In this document: piece by piece, positions 1 through 7,091 of the stretch | Numbering within the stretch: position 1 is the first letter of the stretch | How the letters are laid out: each line of letters starts with the position of its first letter | NCBI GenBank assembly: GCA_964485635.1 | Contig: CAZAJS010000060.1 | Location: forward strand, 1-7,678 | Reading direction: 5' to 3' | From: CAZAJS01 sp964485635 | GTDB lineage: Bacteria > Pseudomonadota > Gammaproteobacteria > Francisellales > Francisellaceae | Length of the DNA: 7,678 nt | Notes under the pieces: generated by a model | Seen by the model: the letters and a program-made list of their open reading frames with translations, nothing else | What the model was told of the DNA's origin: nothing | Database searches by the model: none | Translations under genes and position numbers: made by a program

Positions 1-1664
1 AAGAACGCGGGATTACCATTTTAGCGAAAAATACAGCGCTTAAATGGAAAGACTATGATATTAATATTGTCGATACCCCCGGTCATGCGGACTTCGGTGG
101 CGAGGTTGAGCGTATTTTATCCATGGTTGACTCTGTTTTACTCTTAGTCGACGCTGTGGAAGGGCCTATGCCGCAAACCCGCTTTGTAACGGAAAAAGCC
201 TTTGCAAAAGGGCTCGATCCTATTGTTGTGATCAATAAAATTGATCGGCCTGGCGCACGTCCTGACTGGGTCGTTGATCAAGTATTTGATTTATTTGATC
301 GATTAGGCGCAACGGACTCACAGCTTGACTTTCCGATCATCTTTGCTTCGGCTTTAGGAGGATTTGCTTATACTGATGAAAATCACCCGAATCATGAAGA
401 TATGGAAGCGATTTTCCAAAGCATTGTTGAGCATGTTAAGCCGCCAGCAGTTGATCATGATGGACCTTTCCAAATGCAAATTTCAGCATTAGATTATGAT
501 ACATTTGCCGGAACCATTGGGGTCGGACGCATTCAACGAGGCCATATTAAAACCAACACGCCTGTGAGCATTATTGACAAACATGGGCAAACACGTAATG
601 CCCGTGTTCTAAAAATCCTAAGCTACACCGGCTTAACCCGCCATGAAACAGATCAAGCCGAAGCCGGTGATATTGTGTGTGTCACAGGAATCTCGCCTTT
701 GTCAATTTCTGATACTTTATGTGATCCAAGCCATGTGGAAGCCCTCCCCGCTTTAACGGTTGATGAACCCACTGTAAGTATGACCTTTCAGGTCAATGAT
801 TCCCCTTTTGCTGGCAAAGAAGGCAAATATATCACTTCACGTCAAATTAAAGACCGTCTTGATAAAGAATGTATTCATAACGTGGCCTTGCGCGTTGAGC
901 AATGCCAAGATCCGGATAAATTCAATGTCTCCGGCCGTGGTGAATTACATTTGTCGATTTTATTAGAAAACATGCGTCGTGAAGGCTTTGAAATTGCGGT
1001 ATCACGTCCGCATGTAATCTTAAAAACCATTGATGATCAAGTTTGCGAACCTTTTGAAGATGTTGTTATTGATGTTGATGAGGCTTATCAAGGCGCATTG
1101 ATTGAACAATTAGGCTATCGTCAAGCGGATTTGAATAATATTGAACCGGATGGAAAGGGACGTGTTAAACTTGAATTTATCGCCCCATCAAATGGATTAA
1201 TTGGGTTTTATACCGAGTTTTTGACCTTAACATCAGGCACAGGCATTATGAACAAAAGGTTTAGCCATTACGGGCCTCGTAAGTCTGAATCAAGTGCTAC
1301 CCGCAAAAATGGAACACTGATTGCCAATGGAACAGGTAAAGCTCTAGGTTTTGCCCTGTTTAACTTACAAGAACGCGGCAGTTTATTCATCACACCTGCC
1401 ACAGAAGTTTATGAAGGGATGATCATTGGAATTCATAGCCGAAGTAATGATTTAACCGTTAATCCATGTAAAGGCAAACAGTTGACCAATGTTCGTGCTT
1501 CAGGTAAAGATGATGCGATTAATTTAACGCCCCCTGTTAAATTAACGCTAGAATATGCTTTATCATTTATTGAAGATGATGAGCTTGTCGAAATCACACC
1601 ACAACATTTACGTTTGCGCAAAAAATATTTAACTGAAAGCCAACGCAAGCGCCAACCAAAATAA
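1..1664 (+). CDS. typA: TypA/BipA ribosome-associated GTPase, 5'-truncated by window edge
   Basis: This is a translational GTPase of the EF-G/LepA superfamily that binds the 70S ribosome and supports 50S assembly, cold growth and stress responses. The frame is open from base 3 (bases 1-2 belong to a split codon), giving 553 visible residues of a family that is usually about 600 long. Roughly the first 55 residues, with the P-loop (G1), lie off the window. Visible in order are ERGITI (end of switch I), DTPGHADF (G3), NKID (G4) and SAL (G5), then the beta-barrel domain II and EF-G-like domains III/V with SGRGELHLS and EVYEGMIIG. The BipA-specific C-terminal domain carries the HSRSNDLTVN signature and ends in a basic tail. 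The ATG at base 123 is internal, not the start. GIHSRSND is the E. coli-like form. One oddity is that the usual RGLIG segment reads NGLIG (codon 1191-1193). The gene appears monocistronic, as a terminator follows at once. Identity is very secure. Confidence 0.97.
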   Translation, partial: ERGITILAKNTALKWKDYDINIVDTPGHADFGGEVERILSMVDSVLLLVDAVEGPMPQTRFVTEKAFAKGLDPIVVINKIDRPGARPDWVVDQVFDLFDRLGATDSQLDFPIIFASALGGFAYTDENHPNHEDMEAIFQSIVEHVKPPAVDHDGPFQMQISALDYDTFAGTIGVGRIQRGHIKTNTPVSIIDKHGQTRNARVLKILSYTGLTRHETDQAEAGDIVCVTGISPLSISDTLCDPSHVEALPALTVDEPTVSMTFQVNDSPFAGKEGKYITSRQIKDRLDKECIHNVALRVEQCQDPDKFNVSGRGELHLSILLENMRREGFEIAVSRPHVILKTIDDQVCEPFEDVVIDVDEAYQGALIEQLGYRQADLNNIEPDGKGRVKLEFIAPSNGLIGFYTEFLTLTSGTGIMNKRFSHYGPRKSESSATRKNGTLIANGTGKALGFALFNLQERGSLFITPATEVYEGMIIGIHSRSNDLTVNPCKGKQLTNVRASGKDDAINLTPPVKLTLEYALSFIEDDELVEITPQHLRLRKKYLTESQRKRQPK

Positions 1665-1698
1665 ATTCAATTTTTTGACTTTCTAGATTTTTCTGACC

Positions 1699-1733
1699 AA
1701 CCTAATCAATTGATGATTAGGTTTTATTTTTTT
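1699..1733 (+). terminator. Rho-independent terminator after typA
   Basis: A perfect 10-bp inverted repeat (AACCTAATCA at 1699-1708, TGATTAGGTT at 1714-1723) encloses a 5-nt loop and is followed directly by TTATTTTTTT (1724-1733). The stem has only three G-C pairs, but its perfection, the U-tract and its place 35 bases after the typA stop make it a convincing terminator. On the minus strand no comparable T-run follows the stem, so it is oriented for typA. Confidence 0.88.
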
Positions 1734-1801
1734 GCTATAACGCTATTTTCTATCGCTTTGTTTCGTTATGATACCGCCATTATTGACTGTATTGTGTGTT
1801 G

Positions 1802-1830
1802 TTGACAACGCGTCAATCAATAATGCTCAT
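1802..1830 (+). promoter_or_regulatory. Possible emrD promoter with overlapping TTGAC dyad
   Basis: TTGACA (1802-1807) is a perfect -35 hexamer. At 17-bp spacing the -10 position reads GCTCAT (1825-1830), which matches the consensus at only three of six bases; the better AATAAT (1819-1824) is too close. The -35 lies in a dyad, TTGAC at 1802-1806 and GTCAA at 1812-1816, and another TTGAC occurs at 1783-1787, 19 bp upstream. This could be a regulator-dependent promoter with operator half-sites, but it could also be chance. Confidence 0.3.
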
Positions 1831-1857
1831 GTTATCAAAAATTAACGGATTTTGTGA

Positions 1858-1862
1858 AAGGA
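1858..1862 (+). promoter_or_regulatory. Shine-Dalgarno site that sets the emrD start
   Basis: AAGGA lies 6 nt before the ATG at 1869, an ideal distance. An in-frame GTG at 1854 would place this site inside the coding sequence and add only five residues, so the ATG is preferred. Confidence 0.8.
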
Positions 1863-1868
1863 AAGCAC

Positions 1869-3038
1869 ATGGTAATCAATCGACAGTTTTATCGCATTTT
1901 AAGCTTAATGGTGATGTTAGTTGCTGCCGGCCAAATGACCAATACCATTTATGTCCCGGCTTTATCTGATATGGCCCAAGCCATGCATGTTCAACCTGGC
2001 ATGATGCAAACTGTGATTGCCTGTTACTTATTTCCTTATGGGCTTTTGCAGTTTGTTTATGGGCCTTTATCTGATTATTTTGGCCGCAAGCCGATGATCT
2101 TAATTGGGACAATGATCTTTACAATTGGCTCATTAATTGGTTTTTTGGCCAACCATTTTGCTTGGCTGCTCGTGGCGACTTTTTTACAAGGCTCGGGTAC
2201 TGCCGTCGGCGGGGTCATGGTTCGAACTGTTATGAAAGACCGATATTCAGGCGCAAGTTTGCAAAAAGCCAATAGCTATATGATGGTTGCTTTAATTTTA
2301 GCACCCCTCTTAGCCCCATTGATTGGCGGACTTTTTGCGACCTTTCATCATTGGCGGGGCATTTTCTTATTTTTGACGATCTATGGGATTATTCTTTGGT
2401 TGGTTCAATACTGGTTTCTTTTTGAAACCAATGCTTACATTGGTCACCGCGGTGGGGTTTGGCATCGCTATCGACAAATTTTTTCAAATAAAACATTTTT
2501 GATCAATTTAATGCTTTTGATTGTTGGCAATGGTGGCTTGGCGGTTTTTGAGGTTAGTTCTGGAGCTTTATTAACTTCTGTTATTGGTTTATCTCCCGTG
2601 ATTACCTCGTTATTGTTTATTATCCCATTGCCGTTTTATATTGCTGGAAGCTACCTCCCCGGGGCGCTGGCCGACAAAATTCATAGCAATATTCTCTTAA
2701 CCATCGGTTGTTTGACGTTAATGCTCAGTGGGGCTTCGATGATCATTTTTTACTATGCTATTGGGATTTCAATTTTAGCTATTTTATTACCTGGGGCACT
2801 ATACTTTTTTGGCTGTGGTATGATTATGCCAACGGCCTCGACCAAAGCCATTGATATTTTTCCAAATATTGCAGGAACAGCTGGTTCAATTTTAGGAGGT
2901 GCCCAAAATTTAGGCGCAGGTATTTTAACAGCCTTGGCTTCTTTAGCCACCTTGCATAGCCAATTGCCATTAGCCATTATTTTATCGTCTTTAGCCGTCT
3001 TAGCCTTACTAACCCTACTTTTTGCTTTAAATGATTAA
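1869..3038 (+). CDS. emrD: Multidrug efflux transporter EmrD (MFS, DHA1 family)
   Basis: This is an inner-membrane proton-driven antiporter of the major facilitator superfamily. E. coli EmrD exports amphipathic compounds and uncouplers. From ATG 1869 it has 389 residues, against 394 in E. coli, and is hydrophobic throughout with about twelve predicted helices. Motif A, GPLSDYFGRK, is at residues 65-74 in the first cytoplasmic loop. GGVMVRT at 114-120 and the antiporter motif C region APLLAPLIGG at 145-154 match EmrD closely, as do GQMTNTIYVPA near residues 21-31, the central FEVSSG segment (227-232) and NIAGTAGSILGGAQNLG (333-349). The Bcr/CflA relatives are the main alternative, but similarity along the full length favours EmrD. 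The gene has its own leader after the typA terminator, so it is probably transcribed alone. It converges on uvrC with 3 bp between the stops. Substrates cannot be read from the sequence. Confidence 0.9.
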   Translation: MVINRQFYRILSLMVMLVAAGQMTNTIYVPALSDMAQAMHVQPGMMQTVIACYLFPYGLLQFVYGPLSDYFGRKPMILIGTMIFTIGSLIGFLANHFAWLLVATFLQGSGTAVGGVMVRTVMKDRYSGASLQKANSYMMVALILAPLLAPLIGGLFATFHHWRGIFLFLTIYGIILWLVQYWFLFETNAYIGHRGGVWHRYRQIFSNKTFLINLMLLIVGNGGLAVFEVSSGALLTSVIGLSPVITSLLFIIPLPFYIAGSYLPGALADKIHSNILLTIGCLTLMLSGASMIIFYYAIGISILAILLPGALYFFGCGMIMPTASTKAIDIFPNIAGTAGSILGGAQNLGAGILTALASLATLHSQLPLAIILSSLAVLALLTLLFALND

Positions 3039-3064
3039 ACTTCAACGAGTATGAACTGTTTGAT
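3034..3064. other. Weak imperfect hairpin across the emrD and uvrC stop codons
   Basis: ATTAAAC (3034-3040) pairs with GTTTGAT (3058-3064, one wobble pair in the RNA), and TTCA (3041-3044) pairs with TGAA (3052-3055), with a two-base bulge and a 7-nt loop. It is AT-rich and lacks a good T-run on either strand. It could slow convergent polymerases, but I do not call it a terminator. Confidence 0.2.
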
Positions 3065-4880
3065 AAATGATCTTGGCTAACGATTTTGATACCCCCGGTA
3101 CTTTTTGAATTTCATCACAAGAGGCCTGGCTTAACGCCTGCCATCCGCCAAAATAATTTAACAAAGCATATTTACGTTTCGGACCAATGCCGGGAATGGT
3201 ATCAAGAATACTTTGATGTTGCTGCCGGTGCCGTTTACGGTGCTGACCCTTTAATGCATGTTCATGGGCCTGATCACGAATATGGCGTAATAATAAAAAA
3301 GCGACATCATGGGGCGGTAAATGGTAGCCTTGGTCATCATCACCACAATAAATGGTTTCTTGCCCACTGATTCTAGCTTGTCCTTTGCCTAACGAAATTA
3401 ATTGAATTTTCTCTAGCCCATGGGCTGAAAAGACATCCTCAGCAACACGAAGCTGCCCCTTACCCCCATCAATCACCACTAAATCAGGCCAGTGTTGATG
3501 TTTTTGATAAGAAGCAATTCGACGTGTTAACGCCTGTTCCATGGCCGAATAATCATCGCCCGGTACAATATTGTCAATATTGTAATGCCGGTAGGCTTTT
3601 CGATCCGGTCCTTGCTGGGTGAACACAACACAACCGGCAACTGTATGATCGCCTTGAAAGTGGCTGATATCAAAACATTCGATGGTTTGTAATTGCTCTG
3701 GCGGATAACCTAACCAATTTGCTAGCGCAATAAAACGCTGTTTGTAGGCGGCTTCATCTAGCTGAATATGGTTTTTTTCCATGGCATTTGTCTGGGCTAA
3801 TTTTTGCCACCGTAAACCATCTGATCGTGGCGCATTATGCCATTGTATTATATGGCCTGCCTGTTGATTGATCGTATCTAACAAGGCTGAATCGACCTCA
3901 ATCCCTGGCGGCAAAATAACACGTTTCGGCCAAAACTGCCGTGGTTGAGTTAAATAATAATACGATAAAAAAGCTTGTAAAATAGTCTTGTTTGTTTCTA
4001 ATGCCGCAGCAATCGACCAATGTTGATCTGACTGAATTTGACCATGATTGACCTGCAAAATATTAATGCTTGCCTGCTGTGATGTTACCTCCATACCAAT
4101 CACATCAAAAGTACTTGTTTGCTGGGTTTTATGCACAATTTGCTGTTGTTGTAACTTTTGTAGTGTTTGTAACTGATCTCTGAGTTTAGCCGCCTTTTCA
4201 AAATCTAAATCATCAGCTGACTGTTGCATTTGCTGACCAATGATTTGCAATACGTCGCTTAACTTGCCTTGCATAAATTGTTTGAATAATTCCACTTGTT
4301 GATCATAAACCGTTTTAGACACTTGATTGACACAAGGAGCAGGACACCGACCAATTTGATGCTGCAAACAAGGTCGTTGCCGTGTCTTATAAAAATGTTG
4401 ACTGCATTGGCGAATTGGAAATAATTTTTGTAGCAAAGTCAGTGTTTCTTTGACAGAGGCTAATGAAGCATAAGGACCAAAATAAGTTTGGCCATCTTTA
4501 GGATCAGGTTGCCCCCTAAAGCTATATAACCGAGCAAATGTATGATGACTTAAAACCAAATAAGGATAACTTTTATCATCTTTAAATAAAATATTGTATT
4601 TAGGCCGATAGCGTTTAATTAATGTACTTTCTAATAAAAATGCTTCATAATCACTGGCGGTCACCGTTACTTCAATATAGGTGATTTGCGGCACCATTGT
4701 CATTGTTTTTTGATCTTTAGCCCCTTTAGAAAAATAGCTGTTGACCCGTTTATAAAGATTTTTTGCCTTACCCACATAAATTAACTGCCCCTTTGCATCA
4801 TACATTCGATAAACCCCTGGATGGGGGGTTAGTTGATGCAAAAATGTGGGCAAATCAAATGAAGTTTGGTTAAATTCCAT
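3042..4880 (-). CDS. uvrC: Excinuclease ABC subunit C (UvrC)
   Basis: This is the dual-incision nuclease of bacterial nucleotide excision repair. Bound to the UvrB-DNA complex, it cuts both 3' and 5' of the lesion. It has 612 residues (E. coli 610). The N-terminal GIY-YIG nuclease (3' cut) shows GVYRMY at 22-27, IYVGKAKNL at 34-42, R45 and E84 in FLLES. Cysteines C159, C171, C179 and C183 match the cluster reported to hold an iron-sulphur centre in E. coli UvrC. A UvrB-binding UVR motif lies near 206-241 (DLDFEKAAKLRDQL), followed by a Gln-rich linker. The RNase H-like domain (5' cut) shows D404 in CFDISH, GDDY at 441-444, D471 in IDGGKGQL and H539 in RDQAH. Tandem helix-hairpin-helix motifs, PGIGPKRK and PGVSKSLAK, fill 557-605. 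All catalytic residues are present. The start aligns with E. coli UvrC, but its SD is weak (GGA 5 nt upstream). It is not followed by pgsA, its common partner in gammaproteobacteria. Confidence 0.98.
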   Translation of the reverse strand: MEFNQTSFDLPTFLHQLTPHPGVYRMYDAKGQLIYVGKAKNLYKRVNSYFSKGAKDQKTMTMVPQITYIEVTVTASDYEAFLLESTLIKRYRPKYNILFKDDKSYPYLVLSHHTFARLYSFRGQPDPKDGQTYFGPYASLASVKETLTLLQKLFPIRQCSQHFYKTRQRPCLQHQIGRCPAPCVNQVSKTVYDQQVELFKQFMQGKLSDVLQIIGQQMQQSADDLDFEKAAKLRDQLQTLQKLQQQQIVHKTQQTSTFDVIGMEVTSQQASINILQVNHGQIQSDQHWSIAAALETNKTILQAFLSYYYLTQPRQFWPKRVILPPGIEVDSALLDTINQQAGHIIQWHNAPRSDGLRWQKLAQTNAMEKNHIQLDEAAYKQRFIALANWLGYPPEQLQTIECFDISHFQGDHTVAGCVVFTQQGPDRKAYRHYNIDNIVPGDDYSAMEQALTRRIASYQKHQHWPDLVVIDGGKGQLRVAEDVFSAHGLEKIQLISLGKGQARISGQETIYCGDDDQGYHLPPHDVAFLLLRHIRDQAHEHALKGQHRKRHRQQHQSILDTIPGIGPKRKYALLNYFGGWQALSQASCDEIQKVPGVSKSLAKIIYQTVHTR

Positions 4881-4916
4881 AATCGTCCAAAGTCATAAGT
4901 TGACTGTTTAATCAAT

Positions 4917-4931
4917 CTGATTTTCCATCAG
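4917..4931. repeat. Short dyad in the uvrC-rnd divergent gap
   Basis: CTGAT (4917-4921) and ATCAG (4927-4931) form a perfect 5-bp inverted repeat around TTTCC. It abuts the proposed rnd -35 hexamer and lies 37 bp upstream of the uvrC start, so it could be a protein-binding site, though arms this short arise easily by chance. It does not resemble a LexA box (CTG-N10-CAG). Confidence 0.2.
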
Positions 4932-4960
4932 TTGCAGTTTATTCGCTCGCACGATACAAT
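4932..4960 (+). promoter_or_regulatory. Probable sigma-70 promoter for rnd
   Basis: TTGCAG (4932-4937) and TACAAT (4955-4960) are separated by exactly 17 bp. The -10 matches consensus at five of six bases and the -35 at three. Transcription would begin near 4966-4968, giving a leader of about 24 nt to the ATG at 4991. It would also exclude the in-frame GTG at 4961, which lies before the predicted start of the transcript. Confidence 0.5.
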
Positions 4961-4990
4961 GTGATCACGCATCTTAATTTTAATAATAAC

Positions 4991-6097
4991 ATGTCAAAAC
5001 TTATTAATACGAATCAAGCACTCCAACAATTAGTTGATCAATTATCCATGTACCAGGCCATCGGACTTGATACAGAATTTTATTGGCGCCGGACTTATTA
5101 CCCCCAACTTTGTTTAATTCAAATTGCTACCGTTGATCACATCTATTTAGTAGATCCTTGTGCCGATGGAATGAATTTAAGTCTTTTAAACGCTATTTTT
5201 TCCGATACACGTATTGTCAAAATTATGCATGCTGCGGATAATGATATCAAAATTTTACACCATGTCACAGGTGGCCACTTTCATCATGTCTTTGATACAC
5301 AAATTGCTTTAGCCTTCTTAGGCGGGCCTAGTCAAATTTCATTAGCCAATTTATTAAAACAATTATCGATTACAACTTTTGAAAAAGATAAACAAGATAA
5401 ACTGTCTGACTGGCGACAACGCCCTTTAACAAATGCACAAGTTGAATACGCAGCTCGGGATGTGCGTTATTTGCATCAAGCTTATGAACAATTATCCAAT
5501 CAGTTAAAGGCCCATGGGCATACTCGTTTATTTAACCAAGAGATGATGACACTAGCGCAAAATAGCCATTTTAATGGTGCCAATATTACAATTGTTCCAC
5601 CTTATACACTCCCAAAACATGCCCACTGTACATTTACACATTTAACAAGATGGCGTGAAAAAACCGCACAACAAGCCGATGTTCCAGTCAAATATATTAT
5701 GACAAATCAACATTTAATTGCTTTAAGCAAAAAACCGCCACAAGATTTAGCGGAATTAGAATCATTAAATTTACTGGCAGAAAAATCGATTCAACGCTAT
5801 GGCACAGCGATTATTGAGCAACTTGATTTTGCAAAAAAGACTGCCCACCCTAAACAATCAAAACGGCAACGTGGCTTAACAAGTGCACAACAAAATGATT
5901 TAATGGATTATCTAAAACAGCTATGCCAACAAAAGCAGTTTGACCCCGGCTTTATTGGCACAAAACATGACATTAATGCTTTTGTCAAACATATTCGCAA
6001 CCCTTCTGAAACACCGGTTAATAAACTGAATTCAGGATGGCGTTATGAGTTATTTGGTCGTTACCTTGAAGCTTATTATCATTATCAATTACACTAA
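4991..6097 (+). CDS. rnd: Ribonuclease D
   Basis: This is a 3'-to-5' exoribonuclease that trims tRNA precursors and other small structured RNAs in the cytoplasm. From ATG 4991 it has 368 residues (E. coli 375). The DEDDy catalytic set is complete: D27 and E29 in LDTEF (Exo I), D85 in HAADND (Exo II), and Y153 with D157 in EYAARDV (Exo III). RTYYPQLCLIQ at 34-44 is also typical. An HRDC RNA-binding domain covers about 212-280 (WREKTAQQ, LAELESLNLL), and a second HRDC-like domain ends in SGWRYELFGRYL at 348-359, as in E. coli RNase D. The start is a choice between GTG 4961 and ATG 4991. Neither has a Shine-Dalgarno site, but ATG gives the better N-terminal alignment and lies downstream of the likely promoter. 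The gene is divergent from uvrC and converges on the TrpD-like gene, so it is probably monocistronic. Confidence 0.95.
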   Translation: MSKLINTNQALQQLVDQLSMYQAIGLDTEFYWRRTYYPQLCLIQIATVDHIYLVDPCADGMNLSLLNAIFSDTRIVKIMHAADNDIKILHHVTGGHFHHVFDTQIALAFLGGPSQISLANLLKQLSITTFEKDKQDKLSDWRQRPLTNAQVEYAARDVRYLHQAYEQLSNQLKAHGHTRLFNQEMMTLAQNSHFNGANITIVPPYTLPKHAHCTFTHLTRWREKTAQQADVPVKYIMTNQHLIALSKKPPQDLAELESLNLLAEKSIQRYGTAIIEQLDFAKKTAHPKQSKRQRGLTSAQQNDLMDYLKQLCQQKQFDPGFIGTKHDINAFVKHIRNPSETPVNKLNSGWRYELFGRYLEAYYHYQLH

Positions 6098-6130
6098 TGA
6101 GCGTTTGTTCAAGCTTTAATTCAACGCATT
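6096..6130. terminator. Weak hairpin between convergent rnd and TrpD-like genes
   Basis: GCGTT (6101-6105) pairs with AACGC (6123-6127), flanked by AAT (6096-6098) and ATT (6128-6130) with a two-base bulge. The loop is long, 17 nt, and no strong T-run follows on either strand. Its place between two convergent stop codons suggests a bidirectional terminator, but the structure is poor. Confidence 0.25.
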
Positions 6131-7091
6131 ATTCAAATAAATGTCGGTAAAAAGTCCCATTATAAAACGCTGCTTGTGTTTGCTCTAATGCATCAGCAAC
6201 TGAAATGGTAAAGTCTTGATCCACATAATATCCGGCAGCAATATTCAAACAAAGCATATCATGTTTGGGGCCTAATAATTCATTTTTCAAAAGCATTTGA
6301 ATTTGTTCAAGCGCACCTTGATCTGATGCCATTTTTAAATATTGAGGCTTACTGCGCATAAATCCTAATTGTTCTGGGTGCAAGCTAAATGATTTTTGAC
6401 AAGCATTTTGAATTTGAATGACTTCATTAACACCACACACAGAGAATAAATCCACTCCTTTTCCGCCATAAACCACTAAAGCATGCGTCACACCCATTTT
6501 GATCAACGCATTTGCATAAACAGGTAATAAGGCTTTATCTGATACACCCACCAGCCGCTTCGGGGCGGGCATCACTTCAATCAATAGTAATAACTGACGC
6601 AAAAATCGATATTGGGCTTGATAATCTGCTGATTGATGCAAATTATCAAGCAATTCAAATAATAAGGGGCACCATTGACTTAATTGTGCAAAGCAAGCTG
6701 TTTGTTGCTTCATTTTATCATTAGCTTTTTCATGCGGTAATAAATAATTTTGATTCAGATCATCTAATAAATCATAGACTGTGTACCTTTGATCATCATA
6801 AGGTTGATTCAATAGCTGTGTGACATGCTGTGACCCTAGTACTGGACACAACAAAGCCGTTAAAGTCGGATAATGCAAATCATAGGCCATACCATAAGAA
6901 GTACTAGCAATACTTAATGCTGGAACAGGATGCGCAATCGGAGGGACTTTTTGGATCAACCGCTGAATAATTGTATATAAAATATCAGATGACTCATACA
7001 CGGCAACTTTTAAGGCATCTAAAATATCAACTTTTTGTGATAAGGTATGCGCTGGATCAAATAAAGCGGCAACACTTTTTTCAACGGACAT
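6129..7091 (-). CDS. Divergent TrpD-like protein (glycosyl transferase family, a/b domain)
   Basis: This is a 320-residue soluble protein whose exact function I cannot name. The C-terminal half aligns by eye with anthranilate phosphoribosyltransferase (TrpD): PAPKRLVGVSD at 175-185, GVTHALVVYGGKGVDLFSVCG at 200-220, FSLHPEQLGF at 235-244, and LLGPKHDMLCLNIAAGYYV at 272-290. The N-terminal half is much less conserved. The usual GTGGDG loop and KHGNR motif, which bind PRPP in TrpD, are not found. IASTSYGMAYDLHYPTLTALL (61-81) instead loosely resembles the corresponding part of YbiB/TrpD2, a TrpD homologue that binds nucleic acid, as does QWCPLLFELL (139-148). The N-terminal helical bundle also looks shorter than in TrpD. 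No other trp gene is nearby, so a tryptophan role is unlikely. The start is supported by AGGG 7 nt upstream, and it overlaps the end of rlmD by 11 bp. The family assignment is fairly sure; activity is unknown. Confidence 0.7.
   Translation of the reverse strand: MSVEKSVAALFDPAHTLSQKVDILDALKVAVYESSDILYTIIQRLIQKVPPIAHPVPALSIASTSYGMAYDLHYPTLTALLCPVLGSQHVTQLLNQPYDDQRYTVYDLLDDLNQNYLLPHEKANDKMKQQTACFAQLSQWCPLLFELLDNLHQSADYQAQYRFLRQLLLLIEVMPAPKRLVGVSDKALLPVYANALIKMGVTHALVVYGGKGVDLFSVCGVNEVIQIQNACQKSFSLHPEQLGFMRSKPQYLKMASDQGALEQIQMLLKNELLGPKHDMLCLNIAAGYYVDQDFTISVADALEQTQAAFYNGTFYRHLFE

Noticed and set aside
1433..1648. 71-codon minus-strand frame in the 3' part of typA
   Set aside because: It is antisense to conserved TypA sequence, has no recognisable motif and no ribosome binding site. 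Similar shadows in emrD (1876-2272, 2753-2977) and on the plus strand at 6512-6724 and 6971-7207 were dropped for the same reason.
3086..3370. 94-codon plus-strand open frame, His-rich
   Set aside because: It lies wholly inside the well-conserved uvrC helix-hairpin-helix and nuclease coding region on the other strand. Its His and Tyr richness mirrors the uvrC codons, so it is a shadow frame.
4881..4960. Possible LexA/SOS box controlling uvrC
   Set aside because: I looked for CTG-N10-CAG in the divergent gap. CTGAT-N5-ATCAG at 4917-4931 has the wrong spacing (CTG-N9-CAG) and lacks the TATA-type centre. E. coli uvrC is not known as a classical LexA gene either.
6098..6128. tRNA or small RNA gene in intergenic gaps
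   Set aside because: The gaps (204, 3, 110 and 31 bp) are short. None contains a TTCGA T-loop with a flanking 7-bp acceptor stem, and no structured RNA stands out.
6555..6568. GC-rich CCGC/GCGG mini-hairpin in an AT-rich gene
   Set aside because: It encodes the conserved APKRL segment of the TrpD-like protein. The stem is only 4 bp and it lies mid-gene with no T-run, so codon choice explains it.
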